This document shows, piece after piece, positions 26,455 through 34,587 of a stretch of 60,561 nucleotides of DNA (position 1 is its first letter; each line of letters begins with the position of its first letter). Location of the stretch: assembly GCA_026399195.1 (NCBI GenBank), contig JAPLRK010000067.1:1-60561 (forward strand), written 5' to 3'. The position numbers were made by a program, and so were the translations under genes. The notes under the pieces were generated by a model. It saw only the letters and a program-made list of their open reading frames with translations. It was not told the DNA's origin and did not search any database. Source of the stretch: Legionellales bacterium. GTDB lineage: Bacteria; Pseudomonadota; Gammaproteobacteria; Legionellales; Legionellaceae.

Positions 26455-26852
26455 AAGTATACTGTGCGCACAGTATAGCTATTGGTGTCATCACTGATCC
26501 TCTGAATCGTATTTTAATCACACAGAGAGCCGCAGATGACACCCACGGTGGTTTGTGGGAGTTTCCTGGAGGTAAGTTGAAAGCCCATGAGACAGCTTCT
26601 GAGGCACTTTGTCGAGAATTAGAAGAAGAGCTTGGGCTGCACGTCTCAGGGTATCAGTACTTATGCGCGGTTCAACACACTTATGCCGATGGCCCCGTTT
26701 CTTTTGAAATTTTTCATGTTCATGAATACCTTGGGAATGCTACTTGTCGTGAGGCGCAGATGGGGATGAAGTGGGTCGAAAAGAAGGCGTTGTCTCATTT
26801 CGAGTTCCCGCCGGCAAATTTGAAAATCATTGAAGTTATAATTGGCAAATAG
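26451..26852 (+). CDS. mutT: 8-oxo-dGTP diphosphatase MutT
   Basis: Sanitises oxidised guanine nucleotides. The 133-residue Nudix protein has the complete box [23 protein letters not shown] near residues 38-60, following the substrate segment LWEFPGG. ATG 26451 overlaps the secA TGA and gives the family N-terminus. The codons 3-9 (V-Y-C-A-H-S-I) are written by a perfect 20-bp palindrome, an unusual constraint on a coding start. The secA-mutT-zapD order is as in other gammaproteobacteria, here with zapD convergent. Confidence 0.93.
   Translation: MKVYCAHSIAIGVITDPLNRILITQRAADDTHGGLWEFPGGKLKAHETASEALCRELEEELGLHVSGYQYLCAVQHTYADGPVSFEIFHVHEYLGNATCREAQMGMKWVEKKALSHFEFPPANLKIIEVIIGK
26458..26477. 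repeat. Perfect 20-bp palindrome TATACTGTGCGCACAGTATA
   Basis: Both arms carry the 10-mer ATACTGTGCG that recurs at 16844, 18476, 30695 and 34514. It lies inside the mutT coding start. It could be a protein-binding operator, a pair of divergent promoters or the fold-back unit of a small repeat. Confidence 0.7.
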
Positions 26853-27582
26853 CGAGATCGATATTGGTGTTGGTTCGGTGAATTTCATTCATTGAGTTGA
26901 CGTCACACAATCGAACGCTGAGCCCATGGTGGCCCAATTGCATTTTAGGGACGATACCGCAGTTTTTTTCCATTCTTAATAAAATCAGATGACATGTTGC
27001 TTTGGAAGGGAGTGAGCGTTGATAAAAGCCATTCAAGGTGTCAATTTTATCAAACTCAGCGGTATCTCGTAACAGTGACAAATAAACAGTAGCTGTTTGA
27101 TAGAGTGCTTGTAGGGGTTTCAGCCATTCAGTCAAATCATGCTGTCGTTTTGAGCTGTGGTTTTCAAGCCAGAGAATGAGTTGGGGGGAGTGAAGTTCAA
27201 AATCATTTTGAGTGATGGTTTGGGCTAGTCTTATCGATTGAAGAAAGGGTTCATGATCCAGTGATTCGCCAAATCGACCTGAAACATAACTCAAGTGTTG
27301 AATTTGAATGAAGAGATCGGCATAGAGTGCATTTGAAATGGGGCTTTGAGACTTATTGAGCGCATGCTCAATGCGCATGAACTCTTTTAAAAAACGACTT
27401 TTCAGTTCTGGTTTTTCGATGAGCTTGATGATTTCAACGATATTTTTAAGGGCATAGTGATGGATGACCGGATGTGTCTCCTCACAAGCCTGTTCGATGG
27501 TCAAAAAAAGACACTCTAGCCGTAACGCTATTTTGGGTAAAAAATGGGTGGCTAATTGAAAAATGATGGGTTCATTGTACAT
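26836..27582 (-). CDS. zapD: Cell division protein ZapD
   Basis: FtsZ-bundling protein (formerly YacF) of 248 residues. Similarity to the E. coli protein is clear in FLKEFMRIEHAL, FELHSPQLILWLE and the conserved TLNGFYQRSL, and the ending DLAICQL mirrors the usual C-terminus. Proximity to secA and mutT matches gammaproteobacterial synteny. Its 3' end overlaps mutT by 17 bp in convergent orientation. Confidence 0.88.
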   Translation of the reverse strand: MYNEPIIFQLATHFLPKIALRLECLFLTIEQACEETHPVIHHYALKNIVEIIKLIEKPELKSRFLKEFMRIEHALNKSQSPISNALYADLFIQIQHLSYVSGRFGESLDHEPFLQSIRLAQTITQNDFELHSPQLILWLENHSSKRQHDLTEWLKPLQALYQTATVYLSLLRDTAEFDKIDTLNGFYQRSLPSKATCHLILLRMEKNCGIVPKMQLGHHGLSVRLCDVNSMNEIHRTNTNIDLAICQL

Positions 27583-27702
27583 AGAAAGCGCCGCTCTTTT
27601 TTAATCCATCAAGACTAACACAAAAAAGGATGAACACCAAAGCCTGGTTCATTTGCAAATCGAGTGATCATCCCTTATTCTTTAAATTTTTGGAGAAGAA
27701 AT

Positions 27703-28140
27703 ATGAGGCGATGGAAATGGATGCTATCTCTAGTAGCTGCAGTGGTTTACCTCCCAGTGGTTTTTGCAAGCACAACGCCCGCAGGGAATTGGACCACCAT
27801 TGACGATAAAACAGGTGTGAAACGTGCACAGGTACATTTTATCATTCAAGATGGGGTGATGAGCGGGACTGTAGCGAAAGTATACCCAAGGCCTGGCGAT
27901 TCAGGGATTTGTTCATCCTGCCCGGGTGAATTTAAGGATAAGCCTACCTTAGGGATGCGGATCGTTTGGGGGTTAAGGGATAAAGGAGATGGGACTTGGG
28001 ATGGCGGTCGAATTCTCGATGCCAAAACGGGTAAAATCTATCGAGTCAAAATAACGATGAAAGGGGACCAATTGATCGTGAGAGGATATATTGGTCTATC
28101 TATGCTGGGTCGAACTCAGGTGTGGGAAAGAGTTGGATAG
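27703..28140 (+). CDS. Secreted DUF2147 family protein
   Basis: The 145-residue precursor has a signal peptide (MRRWKWMLSLVAAVVYLPVV, cleavage near FAS) and a mature domain with PAGNWTTIDDKTG, a pair of cysteines in GICSSCPGEFKDKP, and WDGGRILDAKTGKIY. This is the DUF2147 pattern, a small beta-barrel exported domain of unknown function. The GGAGAAG before ATG 27703 decides the start. No operon partner is evident. Confidence 0.85.
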   Translation: MRRWKWMLSLVAAVVYLPVVFASTTPAGNWTTIDDKTGVKRAQVHFIIQDGVMSGTVAKVYPRPGDSGICSSCPGEFKDKPTLGMRIVWGLRDKGDGTWDGGRILDAKTGKIYRVKITMKGDQLIVRGYIGLSMLGRTQVWERVG

Positions 28141-28157
28141 AATGGCTAAAGTCGAGC

Positions 28158-28163
28158 TATAAT
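28158..28163 (+). promoter_or_regulatory. dnaB -10 element
   Basis: A perfect TATAAT lies 33 bp before the dnaB ATG. No good -35 is visible (the nearest is TTGGAT at a 20-bp spacing). Confidence 0.4.
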
Positions 28164-28195
28164 GGCCCCCTCATTCAATTTCATTTCTGGACCCC

Positions 28196-29590
28196 ATGTT
28201 TGATCTAAAAACTCAAAAAAAATCAGTTGATCCTTTAAAACGGCCACCGCATTCCGCTGAAGCGGAGCAATCGATCATCGGTGGCTTGATGCTCGATAAT
28301 CAAGTGTGGGATAAAATCAGCGCGAAGGTGTGCGAAGAGGATTTTTATCGCACCGAACATCGCATTCTGTTTCGTGCCATTCTCGCATTATCTAATAAAA
28401 ATCAACCCTTTGATGTTGTCACACTTCTCGATAATTTAAAATCAAACCATGCCTTAGATGATGCGGGAGGTGAGGCTTATCTTTTTGAGCTGGCAAACAA
28501 CACGCCAAGTGTTGCCAATGTCTCGGCATACGCTGACATTGTCCGTGAAAAATCAGTTCAACGACAGCTGATTGGGGTGGCGACTGATATTGCAGATTCA
28601 GCCTACAATCCTGGTAGTCGTGACGTCTCTGAACTGCTCGATTTTGCGGAAAGTAAAGTCTTTGCCATTGCCGAACAAACCCCTTCTGATGGCGGGCCTG
28701 AAAGTATCAAATCTATTTTGGTCAGGACTGTTGAGCGGATTGATGCCCTCTATCTTAGTGGCGACTCCATCACGGGTCTTCCCACAGGACTTTCGGATTT
28801 GGATGAATTGACTTCTGGTTTGCAACCGTCAGACTTAGTCATTGTGGCCGGCAGACCTTCCATGGGTAAAACAACCTTGGCAATGAATATCGCTGAACAC
28901 GCGGTCATCAAAGTAGGGAAACCCGTGTTGGTGTTCTCAATGGAAATGCCCGGTGATTCTTTGGCTATGAGGATGATGTCCTCGTTGGGGCGAATTGATC
29001 AACATCGTCTTCGTACTGGGAAGTTGGATGATGATGATTGGCCTAGGGTGACCTCTGCCGTGCACATGTTGTCCGAAGCGCCCTTGTTCATTGATGATAC
29101 AGCAGCTCTAAGTCCTGCAGAATTGCGTGCCAGAGCTCGGCGTTTGGTGAAGGAACATGGCTCCTTGGGCCTCATTGTCGTTGACTATCTGCAATTGATG
29201 AAAGTGCCAGGTTTTAAAGCGGATAACCGGACCGCTGAAATTTCAGAAATCTCTCGAAGTTTAAAAGCACTTGCGAAAGAGCTACAGGTTCCGGTGATTG
29301 CTTTGTCTCAGTTAAATCGAAGTTTAGAGCAGAGACAAGACAAACGCCCTGTCATGTCAGATTTACGAGAATCAGGAGCGATAGAACAAGATGCGGATTT
29401 GATTTGCTTTATTTATCGTGATGAAGTTTATCACGAAGACAGTCCTGATAAAGGCATTGCTGAGGTCATTGTCGCAAAACAACGAAATGGTCCTATTGGT
29501 AAGGTCCGAGTTGCCTTTCTTGGGAAGTATACCCGATTTGAAGATTTGGCTTTTCAAGGGTACCAAAATATAACTCAAGGTGGCGATTAA
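28196..29590 (+). CDS. dnaB: Replicative DNA helicase DnaB
   Basis: Hexameric 5'-3' helicase of the replication fork. The 464-residue protein has the N-terminal DnaB domain (PHSAEAEQSIIGGLMLD) and the RecA-like C-terminal domain with Walker A GRPSMGKTT near residue 218, Walker B LIVVDYLQLM, and VIALSQLNRSLEQR. No intein is present, although dnaB is a common intein host. It is followed by alr with no gap, the classical dnaB-alr arrangement. Confidence 0.97.
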   Translation: MFDLKTQKKSVDPLKRPPHSAEAEQSIIGGLMLDNQVWDKISAKVCEEDFYRTEHRILFRAILALSNKNQPFDVVTLLDNLKSNHALDDAGGEAYLFELANNTPSVANVSAYADIVREKSVQRQLIGVATDIADSAYNPGSRDVSELLDFAESKVFAIAEQTPSDGGPESIKSILVRTVERIDALYLSGDSITGLPTGLSDLDELTSGLQPSDLVIVAGRPSMGKTTLAMNIAEHAVIKVGKPVLVFSMEMPGDSLAMRMMSSLGRIDQHRLRTGKLDDDDWPRVTSAVHMLSEAPLFIDDTAALSPAELRARARRLVKEHGSLGLIVVDYLQLMKVPGFKADNRTAEISEISRSLKALAKELQVPVIALSQLNRSLEQRQDKRPVMSDLRESGAIEQDADLICFIYRDEVYHEDSPDKGIAEVIVAKQRNGPIGKVRVAFLGKYTRFEDLAFQGYQNITQGGD

Positions 29591-29591
29591 C

Positions 29592-30674
29592 GTGTCAAGA
29601 CCCACGCAGCTTTATCTTCGTCCTCAAGCATTGCGCCATAACTTGAATCGCGTAAAACAATGTGCGCCTGGTAAAGAGGTGATGGCCATGGTGAAAGCGA
29701 ACGCTTATGGCTGTGACCTATCGATGGTTGTCCCTGAGCTAGATGGACACGTGGATGCTTTTGGTGTCGCCTCATTGGAAGAAGCTCTGGTGATACGTGC
29801 TCTGGGCAGTCGTTGTCCGTGTGTGCTTTTAGGCGTGTTTTCCCCAGAGGAATTAGCTATTGCTGCCCGTCATGATTTTGAATGTGTCATTCATCAGCGG
29901 CAACAATTAAATTGGATCCTCACAACCCCTCTGTCAAAAAAACTCAAAGTTTGGGTGAAAGTGAATACAGGGATGAATCGTCTGGGGTTTGAAGTTCATG
30001 AAACGGCAAATCTTCTTTCCGCGTTGATGGCATGTCCTTGGGTGGACGATGAATTGCGAGTGATGAGCCATCTTGCAATGGCCGATGAACCGATGCAACC
30101 CGAAAATCACCAACAATGGCAAGCATTTAATCAAATTGATCTTGGTGAGGCCGTAGTGAAACGAAGTATCGCCAATTCAGGCGCCATCATGGCCCTACCT
30201 GAGATGCATGTTGACACGGTTCGCCCAGGGATTATGCTTTATGGGGTCTCCCCCTTTCCAGAACTCACAGGCCAGGCCTTAGGGTTGATGCCCGTCATGA
30301 GGTTGATGTCTGAAGTGTGTGCAATACACCATTGCCCGGCCTTTACCCGAATTGGTTATGGAGGGATGTGGCATAGTGATAAACCCTCTATTATTGGTGT
30401 GGTTCCCGTAGGATATGGCGATGGTTATCCGCGTCATTTATCGAAAGGGACACCCGTTGGAGTGAATGGTAGCATTGCTCAAGTGGTAGGGCGGGTTTCA
30501 ATGGATATGTTGAGTATTGATGTAACGCATTGTCCTGGAGTTAAAGAAGGTTGCCCTGTTGAACTATGGGGTGAGCAGATCCCTATTGAACAGATAGCAA
30601 AGTCAGCAGGGACCATCGCTTATGAACTGATGTGTCAACTCACGCCCAGAGTCAGGCACAGCTTCTATAGATAA
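29592..30674 (+). CDS. alr: Alanine racemase
   Basis: PLP enzyme making D-alanine for peptidoglycan. The PLP lysine lies in AMVKANAYG near residue 35, with MNRLGFEV, RPGIMLYG and the catalytic Tyr of IGYGGMW. Length is 360 residues. GTG 29592 is preferred because AAGGTGG lies 8 bp upstream; GTG 29580 would overlap dnaB by 11 bp and add four residues. Confidence 0.94.
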   Translation: MSRPTQLYLRPQALRHNLNRVKQCAPGKEVMAMVKANAYGCDLSMVVPELDGHVDAFGVASLEEALVIRALGSRCPCVLLGVFSPEELAIAARHDFECVIHQRQQLNWILTTPLSKKLKVWVKVNTGMNRLGFEVHETANLLSALMACPWVDDELRVMSHLAMADEPMQPENHQQWQAFNQIDLGEAVVKRSIANSGAIMALPEMHVDTVRPGIMLYGVSPFPELTGQALGLMPVMRLMSEVCAIHHCPAFTRIGYGGMWHSDKPSIIGVVPVGYGDGYPRHLSKGTPVGVNGSIAQVVGRVSMDMLSIDVTHCPGVKEGCPVELWGEQIPIEQIAKSAGTIAYELMCQLTPRVRHSFYR

Positions 30675-30694
30675 CCGCTCATCTTGGTGATATG

Positions 30695-30704
30695 ATACTG
30701 TGCG
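30695..30704 (+). promoter_or_regulatory. ATACTGTGCG motif upstream of the glycine-zipper lipoprotein gene
   Basis: ATACTGTGCG lies 28 bp before the ATG at 30732, overlapping a TATGAT-like -10 (30691-30696). It is one of six copies in the window. Confidence 0.4.
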
Positions 30705-30731
30705 AGGCTTAGTCAAATAGGAACGATATCC

Positions 30732-31181
30732 ATGAAAAAATTATGTCTGACATCATTGTCGCTTTCTGTGTTTTTGGTGGGATGTGGACCCGTGACCAAC
30801 GAAGGCGTTGGTACTGTGACGGGCGGTGTTGTTGGGGGGTTGATTGGAAGCCAATTTGGGGGTGGCGCTGGTAAAGTAGTTGCCGCTGCAGGCGGGGCTC
30901 TTTTGGGTGCCTATCTCGGTGGTAACATTGGGAAATATATGGATAGACAAGATGCTATGCAAATGCAACGAGCTCTTGAAACTGGCCCCACAGGAAAAGC
31001 CATCATTTGGACAAACCCTGATAACGGTAATCGTTACACGGTGAAGCCAACAAAGACCTACTACGTTTCAGACCAACCCTGCCGTGAATACACCACACAA
31101 GCCGTGATTGGTGGGAAGCGACAACAAGTTTATGGTAAGGCTTGTCGAAAAGCGGATGGATCCTGGCGCGTGGTCAGTTGA
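30732..31181 (+). CDS. Glycine-zipper lipoprotein (17-kDa surface antigen-like)
   Basis: The 149-residue precursor has a lipoprotein signal peptide with lipobox LVGC (Cys18). Residues 25-68 form a glycine zipper, including GTVTGGVVGGLIGSQFGGGA and GGALLGAYLGG, able to pack as two membrane helices. The C-terminal domain holds two cysteines (PCREYT, GKACRKADGSW) as in the rickettsial 17-kDa antigen family. It should sit in the outer membrane. Function is unknown; proteins like this affect envelope stability. Confidence 0.85.
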   Translation: MKKLCLTSLSLSVFLVGCGPVTNEGVGTVTGGVVGGLIGSQFGGGAGKVVAAAGGALLGAYLGGNIGKYMDRQDAMQMQRALETGPTGKAIIWTNPDNGNRYTVKPTKTYYVSDQPCREYTTQAVIGGKRQQVYGKACRKADGSWRVVS

Positions 31182-31208
31182 TCTATTCCGTCAGGAGGAA
31201 AAATTTGT

Positions 31209-31640
31209 ATGGCTAATTTGATCTATTCGATTTTACCAGTGCCTAGACGCGCCATCGTTTTCGTTCATCCAGATGTTTCTCTCGCACAATGTGTGACGAT
31301 GATGGTACAGGATAACATTGGTGCGTTGGTGGTGAGTGATGATGTGACTATTCTTGGCATTTTGAGTGAGCGAGATATCGTTCGCGCCATGACCAAAAAA
31401 GATTTTTCACGGAGGGAAATGAAGGCTGCTGATATACTGAGTGGCAAGGCAACCGTGTTAAAATCATCAGATACGGTTGAGATGGCGATGGAGGCCATCA
31501 CTAAAACCAGACATCGTCATATTTTGGTCTCTGAGGAAGGTGAAATCATCGCCCTATTGTCTATTGGTGATCTTGTTTTTCATCTGCTGAAAGACCAATC
31601 CCTTACGATTGAGCATTTACAACATTATATTCAGACCTAG
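31209..31640 (+). CDS. CBS-domain pair protein
   Basis: The 143-residue protein is made of two CBS motifs: one at about residues 12-65 (ILGILSERDIVRAM) and one at about 78-135 (TKTRHRHILVSEEGEIIALL, SIGDLVFHLL). CBS pairs bind adenine nucleotides and act as energy sensors. AGGAGGA precedes the ATG. It lies 6 bp before etfB, so it probably belongs to the etf operon and may report nucleotide state there; that is inference. Confidence 0.88.
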   Translation: MANLIYSILPVPRRAIVFVHPDVSLAQCVTMMVQDNIGALVVSDDVTILGILSERDIVRAMTKKDFSRREMKAADILSGKATVLKSSDTVEMAMEAITKTRHRHILVSEEGEIIALLSIGDLVFHLLKDQSLTIEHLQHYIQT

Positions 31641-31646
31641 GAGCTC

Positions 31647-32399
31647 ATGATGAACATATTGGTTCCTATCAAACGGGTGATCGATCCTTATGTGAAAATA
31701 CGAGTCAGCGCTGATGAGCGCGGTGTTGAAAAACATCTCGTGAAAATGTCGATGAATCCTTTCGATGAAATTGCTATTGAGGAGGCACTGCGCCTTCGTG
31801 AAAAACACGGCGATATCACAGTGACTGTCGTCACCGTTGGGCAGGATGCTTCACAAGAAACATTGCGCCAAGCTTTGGCGATAGGAGCCGATCGAGCCAT
31901 ATTGGTGCGAACGGGTGAGACTTATTGCAGCCTAACCATTGCTCACATGTTAAAAAAAGTGGTTGAGAAGGAAAAACCAACCCTTATTCTCATGGGGAAG
32001 CAATCGATTGATGGCGATAACAACCAAACACCACAAATGCTTGCCGCACTGCTGGATTGGCCACAGGCTACGTTTGCATCAAAAGTTCAGATGTTTCCAG
32101 ATCATCTTTTAGTCACACGCGAAATCGATGGTGGATTAGAAACCTTAAAAGTCATATTACCAGCGGTGGTGAGCACTGATCTTCGTTTGAATGAACCCAG
32201 ATATGCCACGTTGCCAAATATCATGAAAGCTAAGCAGAAGCCATTGGAGATCATAGAGTCAAGCGCGCTTGGAATAAGTTTGGCGCCACACCTCGAAATC
32301 CTCTCGGTTAAGTCGCCCAAAGCGCGTCGAGGCGGCATCAAAGTAGATTCAGTTCAGGCGTTACTCGATAAATTGCACCTTGAAGCCAAAGTGCTTTAA
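31647..32399 (+). CDS. etfB: Electron transfer flavoprotein beta subunit
   Basis: AMP-binding subunit of ETF, which takes electrons from acyl-CoA and other flavin dehydrogenases to ETF-ubiquinone oxidoreductase. The 250-residue protein shows MNILVPIKRVIDPYVKIRV, MNPFDEIAIEEALRL, the signature VTREIDGGLETLKV near residue 155, and GKQSIDGDNNQTPQ. It is followed by etfA 12 bp later. The second Met (31650) could be the start. Confidence 0.94.
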   Translation: MMNILVPIKRVIDPYVKIRVSADERGVEKHLVKMSMNPFDEIAIEEALRLREKHGDITVTVVTVGQDASQETLRQALAIGADRAILVRTGETYCSLTIAHMLKKVVEKEKPTLILMGKQSIDGDNNQTPQMLAALLDWPQATFASKVQMFPDHLLVTREIDGGLETLKVILPAVVSTDLRLNEPRYATLPNIMKAKQKPLEIIESSALGISLAPHLEILSVKSPKARRGGIKVDSVQALLDKLHLEAKVL

Positions 32400-32411
32400 C
32401 AAGGAGAAATC

Positions 32412-33347
32412 ATGAGCACTTTCATTTTGGTTGAACATAACCAACAAGAGATGCATCCAGGAACGCGTCATGTGGTGTCGGCAGCGAAACACTTTGATGA
32501 AAATCTTGTGCTTTTAGTGGTGGGGTATCAATGTGAATCGGTTGCGATCGAGGTGGCAACCATCGAAGGGGTTGCGGCGGTTTGGCTTGTAGATGATCTC
32601 TGTTATGCACATCCTTTGGCTGAAAATATCAGTCAGTTGGTGGTGTCATTTGCCCCCTCTTTTTCGACAATATTGGCGGCCTCCTCGACCTTTGGTAAAG
32701 ACGTGTTGCCCCGAGTCGCGGCCTTGCTGAATGTGACGCAAGTGTCTGATGTTGTGGAAGTGATAGATCAAAAGACGTTTGTGCATCCGATATACGCCGG
32801 GAATGCGCTTGAAACAGTGCGCATTTTAGATGATCAAAATATACTCTCCATCCGAACAACGGCTTTTGATGCGGTCCTTGGCTCTCAACCGGCATGTGGG
32901 ATAGAACGACTGAATGCCGTATTCAAATCAAAAGGCACTGAGTTCATCTCTCATGAATTAAGTGGATCGTTAAGACCTTCACTCAGCGATGCTAGGGTTG
33001 TGGTTTCGGGAGGGCGGGGCATGCAAAGCGCTGAGCAATTTAAACTCGTTTTAGATCTTGCTGATGTGCTAGGTGCAGGCGTTGGTGCTTCAAGAGCCGC
33101 GGTGGATGCGGGGTTTGTTTCAAATGATCATCAAGTCGGACAAACAGGGCAGGTGGTGGCTCCAGATTTGTATATTGCGCTCGGGATTTCGGGTGCGGTG
33201 CAACATATGGCTGGTATGAAAGATTCAAAAGTGATAGTAGCCATCAATAAGGACGAAGATGCCCCCATTTTTCAGATTGCAGATTATGGATTGGTAGGGG
33301 ATGTGTTTGAACTGGTTCCACAATGGATACAATTAATGAAACAGTAA
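32412..33347 (+). CDS. etfA: Electron transfer flavoprotein alpha subunit
   Basis: FAD-binding partner of EtfB. The 311-residue protein ends with the FAD-binding domain: [72 protein letters not shown] precedes the ATG. No ETF-QO or acyl-CoA dehydrogenase gene lies beside it. Confidence 0.95.
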   Translation: MSTFILVEHNQQEMHPGTRHVVSAAKHFDENLVLLVVGYQCESVAIEVATIEGVAAVWLVDDLCYAHPLAENISQLVVSFAPSFSTILAASSTFGKDVLPRVAALLNVTQVSDVVEVIDQKTFVHPIYAGNALETVRILDDQNILSIRTTAFDAVLGSQPACGIERLNAVFKSKGTEFISHELSGSLRPSLSDARVVVSGGRGMQSAEQFKLVLDLADVLGAGVGASRAAVDAGFVSNDHQVGQTGQVVAPDLYIALGISGAVQHMAGMKDSKVIVAINKDEDAPIFQIADYGLVGDVFELVPQWIQLMKQ

Positions 33348-33387
33348 AGAGCAGTATATTCATGCACAGCACCTAAGGAGAGTATTG

Positions 33388-34506
33388 ATGTTAGTCGGCG
33401 TCCCAAAAGAAATCAAACAACAGGAAAATCGTGTGGGTATGGTGCCTGCAAGTGTTCGTGAAGTGGTGAGAGTTGGCGGTGTGGTTTTGGTTGAGCAAAG
33501 CTCAGGGCTAGGTATTGGCATTACAGATGATGAATATCGAGCGGCAGGCGCTGAGATTGTTGATACAGCGGACGAAATTTTTGCGCGCTCTGAATTGATT
33601 GTGAAAGTCAAAGAGCTTCAACCGATGGAGTGTCGAAGGCTTCGTGAAGGGCAGACTTTATTCACCTATCTACATTTAGCCCCAGATCCACAACAAACTC
33701 GCTTACTCAAAGAATCAGGCGCCACAGCGATTGCCTATGAAACTGTCACACAAAACGATGGTGGATTACCTTTATTGACCCCCATGTCACAAGTGGCAGG
33801 GCGGATGTCTATCCAAGCAGGAGCTCATTGTTTGGAAATGGCGCAAGGGGGTAGTGGGGTATTATTAGGCGGGGTTCCTGGCGTTTCACCTGCGAATGTT
33901 TTGGTGATTGGTGGTGGTGTGGTGGGTACCAATGCCGCTCGCATGGCCATGGGCATGGAGGCTCATGTGACTGTGATTGATAAGTCATTGACGAGACTTC
34001 GAGAGCTTGATTTCCAATTTGGCTCTAAATTGAACACGATTTATGCGACTTCAGAGGCGCTCGAGCACTATGTGGCAGCGTCGGATCTCGTCATCGGTGC
34101 GGTGCTTGTGCCGGGTGCCGCAGCCCCTAAGTTAGTGACACGATCCATGCTTAAGTTGATGCGCCCAGGCTCAGTTATGGTTGATGTGGCTATTGATCAA
34201 GGCGGGTGCTTTGAAACGAGTCGTCCAACGACTCATCAAGAGCCCACTTATCTTGAAGAAGGGGTTGTTCATTATTGCGTGACCAACATGCCAGGTGCGG
34301 TTCCAAAAACATCAACCTTTGCCCTAAATAATGCCACCTTGCCCTTTATCTTAAGTTTGGTGACAAAAGGGATTAAGTTGGCTCTGTTGAGTGATGGACA
34401 TCTTTTGAATGGTTTGAATGTGCATCAAGGGATGATCACCTACGAGGCCGTAGCAAGAGATCTCGGCTACGACTACATTGACGCAACAGATGCTTTGGCA
34501 AGATAG
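33388..34506 (+). CDS. ald: Alanine dehydrogenase
   Basis: NAD-dependent interconversion of L-alanine with pyruvate and ammonia. The 372-residue protein begins [20 protein letters not shown], with [13 protein letters not shown], the NAD loop [15 protein letters not shown] near residue 172 and [19 protein letters not shown] near 305. TAAGGAGAG precedes ATG 33388. It is co-directional with etfBA, and a separate GCAGTATATTCA sequence lies in the 40-bp gap. Confidence 0.95.
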   Translation: MLVGVPKEIKQQENRVGMVPASVREVVRVGGVVLVEQSSGLGIGITDDEYRAAGAEIVDTADEIFARSELIVKVKELQPMECRRLREGQTLFTYLHLAPDPQQTRLLKESGATAIAYETVTQNDGGLPLLTPMSQVAGRMSIQAGAHCLEMAQGGSGVLLGGVPGVSPANVLVIGGGVVGTNAARMAMGMEAHVTVIDKSLTRLRELDFQFGSKLNTIYATSEALEHYVAASDLVIGAVLVPGAAAPKLVTRSMLKLMRPGSVMVDVAIDQGGCFETSRPTTHQEPTYLEEGVVHYCVTNMPGAVPKTSTFALNNATLPFILSLVTKGIKLALLSDGHLLNGLNVHQGMITYEAVARDLGYDYIDATDALAR

Positions 34507-34513
34507 CAGGCAG

Positions 34514-34523
34514 CGCACAGTAT
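34514..34523 (-). promoter_or_regulatory. ATACTGTGCG motif in the ald-mrcA gap
   Basis: The 10-mer on the minus strand (within GCGCACAGTATA on the plus strand) lies just after the ald stop codon and points back into ald. No gene would be driven in that direction, so this copy argues against a simple promoter role. Confidence 0.4.
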
Positions 34524-34587
34524 ATGTACAATCGCCCTGGGAAAGGTAGTGCCTCGTCTTATAATCCAGATCCTATAGAGCTGTTCG

